Assembly: GCF_000428885.1 (NCBI RefSeq)
Contig: NZ_AUAU01000008.1
Span: 106,428-170,427, forward strand
DNA: 64,000 bases
From: Geothrix fermentans DSM 14018
GTDB taxonomy: Bacteria > Acidobacteriota > Holophagae > Holophagales > Holophagaceae
Reading direction: 5' to 3'
Positions 61,703 to 64,000 of this stretch are shown here, one piece after another; the stretch's first letter is position 1; every line of letters begins with the position of its first letter. The notes below the pieces were generated by a model. It did not search any database. It had not been told where the DNA came from and was given only the letters and a program-made list of their open reading frames with translations. The position numbers and the translations under genes are program-made.

Positions 61703-62449
61703 ATGACCCGCCTTGTCCCGAGCCTTCTCTGTCTCCTGCCCGGCCTCGCCCTGGGGGCCCAGGGCGTGTTCAACAACGCCAACAGCCCGACTGACCCCAC
61801 CTGCCCGCGGATCATGCAGGAGAAGACAGACCTGGAATACAGCAGCCAGTACGGCCGGAACGGAGCCGACGCCTCGGCGGTCCGCTACTCCCAGTGGGGG
61901 AACCAGTACTTCCCGCCCGCCCAGCGCAAGGATGTCTCCGCTTTCGCGGCCTATGACGAGAAGAACAAGGGTGTCTCCCTCGCCAGCCTCAAGGGGAAGG
62001 TGGTGCTGGTGGGCCTCTGGAGCACCCACTGCGATCCCTCCGCCAAGATGCTCATGGAGTTCGCCAGCCTCTACGCCAAGCGGGACCAGTACGGGTTCGA
62101 GATCCTGTCCGTGAACTTTGACGAGAACCAGCAGGATGGCGGCGGCTTGGAAGGCGGCTGGCGGGCCATCAACAAGTTCCGCATCAAGAACCGGCAGTTC
62201 TTCGACGCCAGCAAGATGCCCATCTACACGCCGGGCCTCGGCAAGGAGGGCCCCTCGAACTTCATGGACATGGTCTACTCCGTGCCCGTGCTCTTCGTGG
62301 TGGATCGCCAGGGGAAACTGGCCGAGCTCCACATCGGCTACAAGGACGGCTTCGTGGGCCAGGCCCTCACGCGGGTCCTCCGGGAACGGACCGCGCCGCC
62401 GGCCCCAGCTCCAGCCCCGGCACCCGCCGTCGAGCCGGCCAAGCCGTAG
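61703..62449 (+). CDS. secreted thioredoxin-like protein with a single active-site Cys
   Basis: A 248-residue protein with a Sec signal (about 1-20). The thioredoxin domain (95-235) has WSTHCDPS where CxxC is expected, so only the first Cys remains. VPVLFVVDRQGKL supplies the cis-Pro. C-terminal Pro/Ala tail. Peroxiredoxin- or TlpA-like fold, redox role doubtful. Confidence 0.75.
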   Translation: MTRLVPSLLCLLPGLALGAQGVFNNANSPTDPTCPRIMQEKTDLEYSSQYGRNGADASAVRYSQWGNQYFPPAQRKDVSAFAAYDEKNKGVSLASLKGKVVLVGLWSTHCDPSAKMLMEFASLYAKRDQYGFEILSVNFDENQQDGGGLEGGWRAINKFRIKNRQFFDASKMPIYTPGLGKEGPSNFMDMVYSVPVLFVVDRQGKLAELHIGYKDGFVGQALTRVLRERTAPPAPAPAPAPAVEPAKP

Positions 62450-62503
62450 CCTCATGAATAGAGGTATCCTGTCCGGTGAGCCTGACCGCCCGCCGGAGGA
62501 CGC

Positions 62504-63541
62504 ATGCCCCTGCCCCTGATCTGCCTGATGACGGCCCTGCCCGCGCTCCAGGCGCCGGCTCCCGCGGCCCCCGCCCAGGCGGTGCTCGATGCCGCCAAGG
62601 CGAAGGCCAGGGCCGTGGCGGAGGCCCGCGCCGCCTTCATGAGGGCCGGCGGCAACAGCAAGGACTTCAGGGGCGACTGCGCCAAGGAACTCGCGGACCT
62701 CGACGCGCGCCTGGCCCTTGAAGTGGCACCCGAACTGCGCCAGGCCCTGATGGTGAGCAAGCTCTTCCACCTGCAGCTGGCCAAGGCCCAGCCGACGCCC
62801 ACCTTCCTCGACCAGGTGCGCCGGGAGGTGCCTCCCACCGCCGCCGCCTGGAGCCTGGATCCCGGTCTGCTCTCGGCCCGCGCCACGGCCGACCCCCAGG
62901 GCTGGGGCGCCTACGTGGCCGAGGCCCGCGCCAAGCACCCCGACGCCAACCTGCGCCGCATCGTGCTCTTCGATCACTTCCTGGGGCGGCTGGAGGCCGG
63001 GGACGAGGCCGGCTGGAAGGCCGCCTTCGCCGCGATCCAGACCCAGTTCCCAGGTCCTCTGGCGGAACGCGCCCAGAGCTTCCTCGACGCCGAAGCCAAG
63101 ACCGGCCCGGGCCGCCCCGCCCCGGCCTTCAGCCTGAAGGCCCTCGACGACCCCAAGGCCACCTACACGCTGGACACCTTCAAGGGCAGGTACGTGTTCA
63201 TCGACTTCTGGGCCACCTGGTGCCCGGACTGCCGGGCGGAGCTGCCTGCCCTCCACGCCGCCTGGGCGCGGTTCCACACCAAGCCCGTCGAGTTCCTCTC
63301 CCTCTCCTTCGACCGCCGCATCGAACACATCGCGCCCTTCCGGAAGCAGGCCGCCACGCCCATGCCCTGGAAGCACGCCTTCATCGAGGGCGGCTTCAAG
63401 AGCCCCCTGGCCGACGCCTACGGCGTGATGGGCATCCCCAAGGCCCTGCTCATCGGACCCGACGGGAAGATCCTGGCCGGCGGCGCCCAGCTGCGGGGGG
63501 AGCAGCTGGAGAAGACCCTGGAGCGGTTCCTGGGGAAGTGA
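62504..63541 (+). CDS. TlpA/ResA-like thiol-disulfide oxidoreductase
   Basis: A 345-residue exported protein: short signal (about 1-18), helical N-terminal domain (20-205), and thioredoxin domain (205-345) with WCPDC and cis-Pro VMGIPKAL. Likely reduces or isomerises disulfides in the periplasm, for example in cytochrome maturation. 54 bp after the previous thioredoxin-like gene. Confidence 0.88.
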   Translation: MPLPLICLMTALPALQAPAPAAPAQAVLDAAKAKARAVAEARAAFMRAGGNSKDFRGDCAKELADLDARLALEVAPELRQALMVSKLFHLQLAKAQPTPTFLDQVRREVPPTAAAWSLDPGLLSARATADPQGWGAYVAEARAKHPDANLRRIVLFDHFLGRLEAGDEAGWKAAFAAIQTQFPGPLAERAQSFLDAEAKTGPGRPAPAFSLKALDDPKATYTLDTFKGRYVFIDFWATWCPDCRAELPALHAAWARFHTKPVEFLSLSFDRRIEHIAPFRKQAATPMPWKHAFIEGGFKSPLADAYGVMGIPKALLIGPDGKILAGGAQLRGEQLEKTLERFLGK

Positions 63542-63544
63542 GAA

Positions 63545-63990
63545 GCAGGACAGGGTTAACAGGATTCAGGGTGATTAACAGGATTTTAGATCAATGGGAT
63601 AACGCTTGAATCCTGTTACCTGATTATCGGCGAGCCTCAGCCAGAAAAGCGGAACGCAGAGGGCGCAGAGACCGCGCTTCGGGCGCCCGGAGAGCGCGGA
63701 GGGGGCTCGACCCACCATGCGTGGGCCCGCCGAAGGCGGCCTCCGGCGTTGCCGGAGGTCATGGGGGGCGCCAGGGCCGCGCACCCCATGGAGCCCACGC
63801 TTGCGAAGCTGCACCCCCGAATCAGCCGCAGCCCCGTTTTCAATCTGTGTAAATCTGTGAAATCTGTGGACCCGAGGCCGTTTCTCCGTCATCTCCGGCT
63901 CCAGCCTTTCATCTTGCGAACATGGGGCTGAGCTTGGCCGATAAGCAGGTCCTGTTAATCCTGCTTTTCATCCTGTTAATCCTGTCTCAG
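63545..63990. repeat. repeat-rich non-coding region flanked by inverted repeats
   Basis: No gene is seen from 63542 to 64000. TTAACAGGAT-type words at 63545-63587 recur inverted at 63950-63990. Inside are purine words (GCAGAGG near 63653), hairpins CCCAC-CATGC-GTGGG, CCGCC-GAA-GGCGG and CCTCCGGC-GTT-GCCGGAGG (about 63711-63758), and an AATCTGTG-type repeat near 63843. Confidence 0.75.
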
Positions 63991-64000
63991 CTTTTCCCCT

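Overview
The window is a high-GC, gene-dense bacterial chromosome segment that looks free-living, respiratory and Gram-negative (LPS gene kdsA, lipoproteins, Tat and Sec signals, split complex I operon). Protein style, the KGxxD-free housekeeping set, thrLABC-like operon, NarK pair, DASS/DctBD module and dispersed hairpin repeats are most like Acidobacteriota of the Holophagae (Geothrix-like). That assignment is an inference from memory of the families and was not searched.

Layout. 1-9.4 kb: a nitrate/molybdoenzyme island: two NarK-type transporters, a SLAC1/TehA channel with a small membrane partner, a NarX/NarL-like two-component pair, moeA and a Crp-family regulator. Near-perfect GTGA-N6-TCAC palindromes lie upstream of narK and of the regulator gene itself. 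9.4-14.9 kb: efp, tRNA-Val(CAC), an aminotransferase with a YeiE-like LysR divergent from a YeiH transporter, a gamma carbonic anhydrase, and a membrane protein. 15-22.7 kb: a PseG-like gene, the rplM-rpsI and rpsB-tsf-pyrH translation blocks, a GlcD-like oxidase, GDPD and a small cytochrome c. 22.7-27.7 kb: thrA-thrB-thrC with stop/start overlaps, preceded by a Thr-rich leader peptide and attenuator. 27.7-34.9 kb: an NTP/NDP-exchange-like transporter, a Tat-exported epimerase, CBS protein, argF, small secreted proteins and a metallophosphatase. 34.9-41.4 kb: complex I genes nuoABCD and nuoEF separated by yceI, a double CDGSH gene, a marR and repeat elements. 41.5-45 kb: a five-gene, translationally coupled ACP/dehydratase/ketosynthase/ketosynthase-like/SPOR operon of unknown product. 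45-51.4 kb: a DctB/DctD-like sensor and sigma-54 activator beside a DASS carboxylate transporter that has a sigma-54 promoter and upstream palindrome, then a compact RqcH-like protein. 51.5-64 kb: a diguanylate cyclase response regulator, DUF2339/DUF3999 pair, EamA exporter, Lrp regulator, kdsA, GNAT, an MTD1-like folate dehydrogenase, an Nth-periplasmic receptor fusion, two thioredoxin-like proteins, and a 460-bp repeat-rich non-coding end.

The genes work together mainly as regulated respiration and carbon uptake modules: nitrate transport, sensing and cofactor synthesis at the left; NADH dehydrogenase in the middle; sigma-54-controlled carboxylate uptake at the right. The most interesting signals are the threonine attenuator, the coupled ketosynthase operon, the Nth-receptor fusion created across a heptamer repeat, the sigma-54/UAS arrangement, and several families of long hairpin repeats, one of which is flanked by a 33-bp duplication of the end of nuoD.
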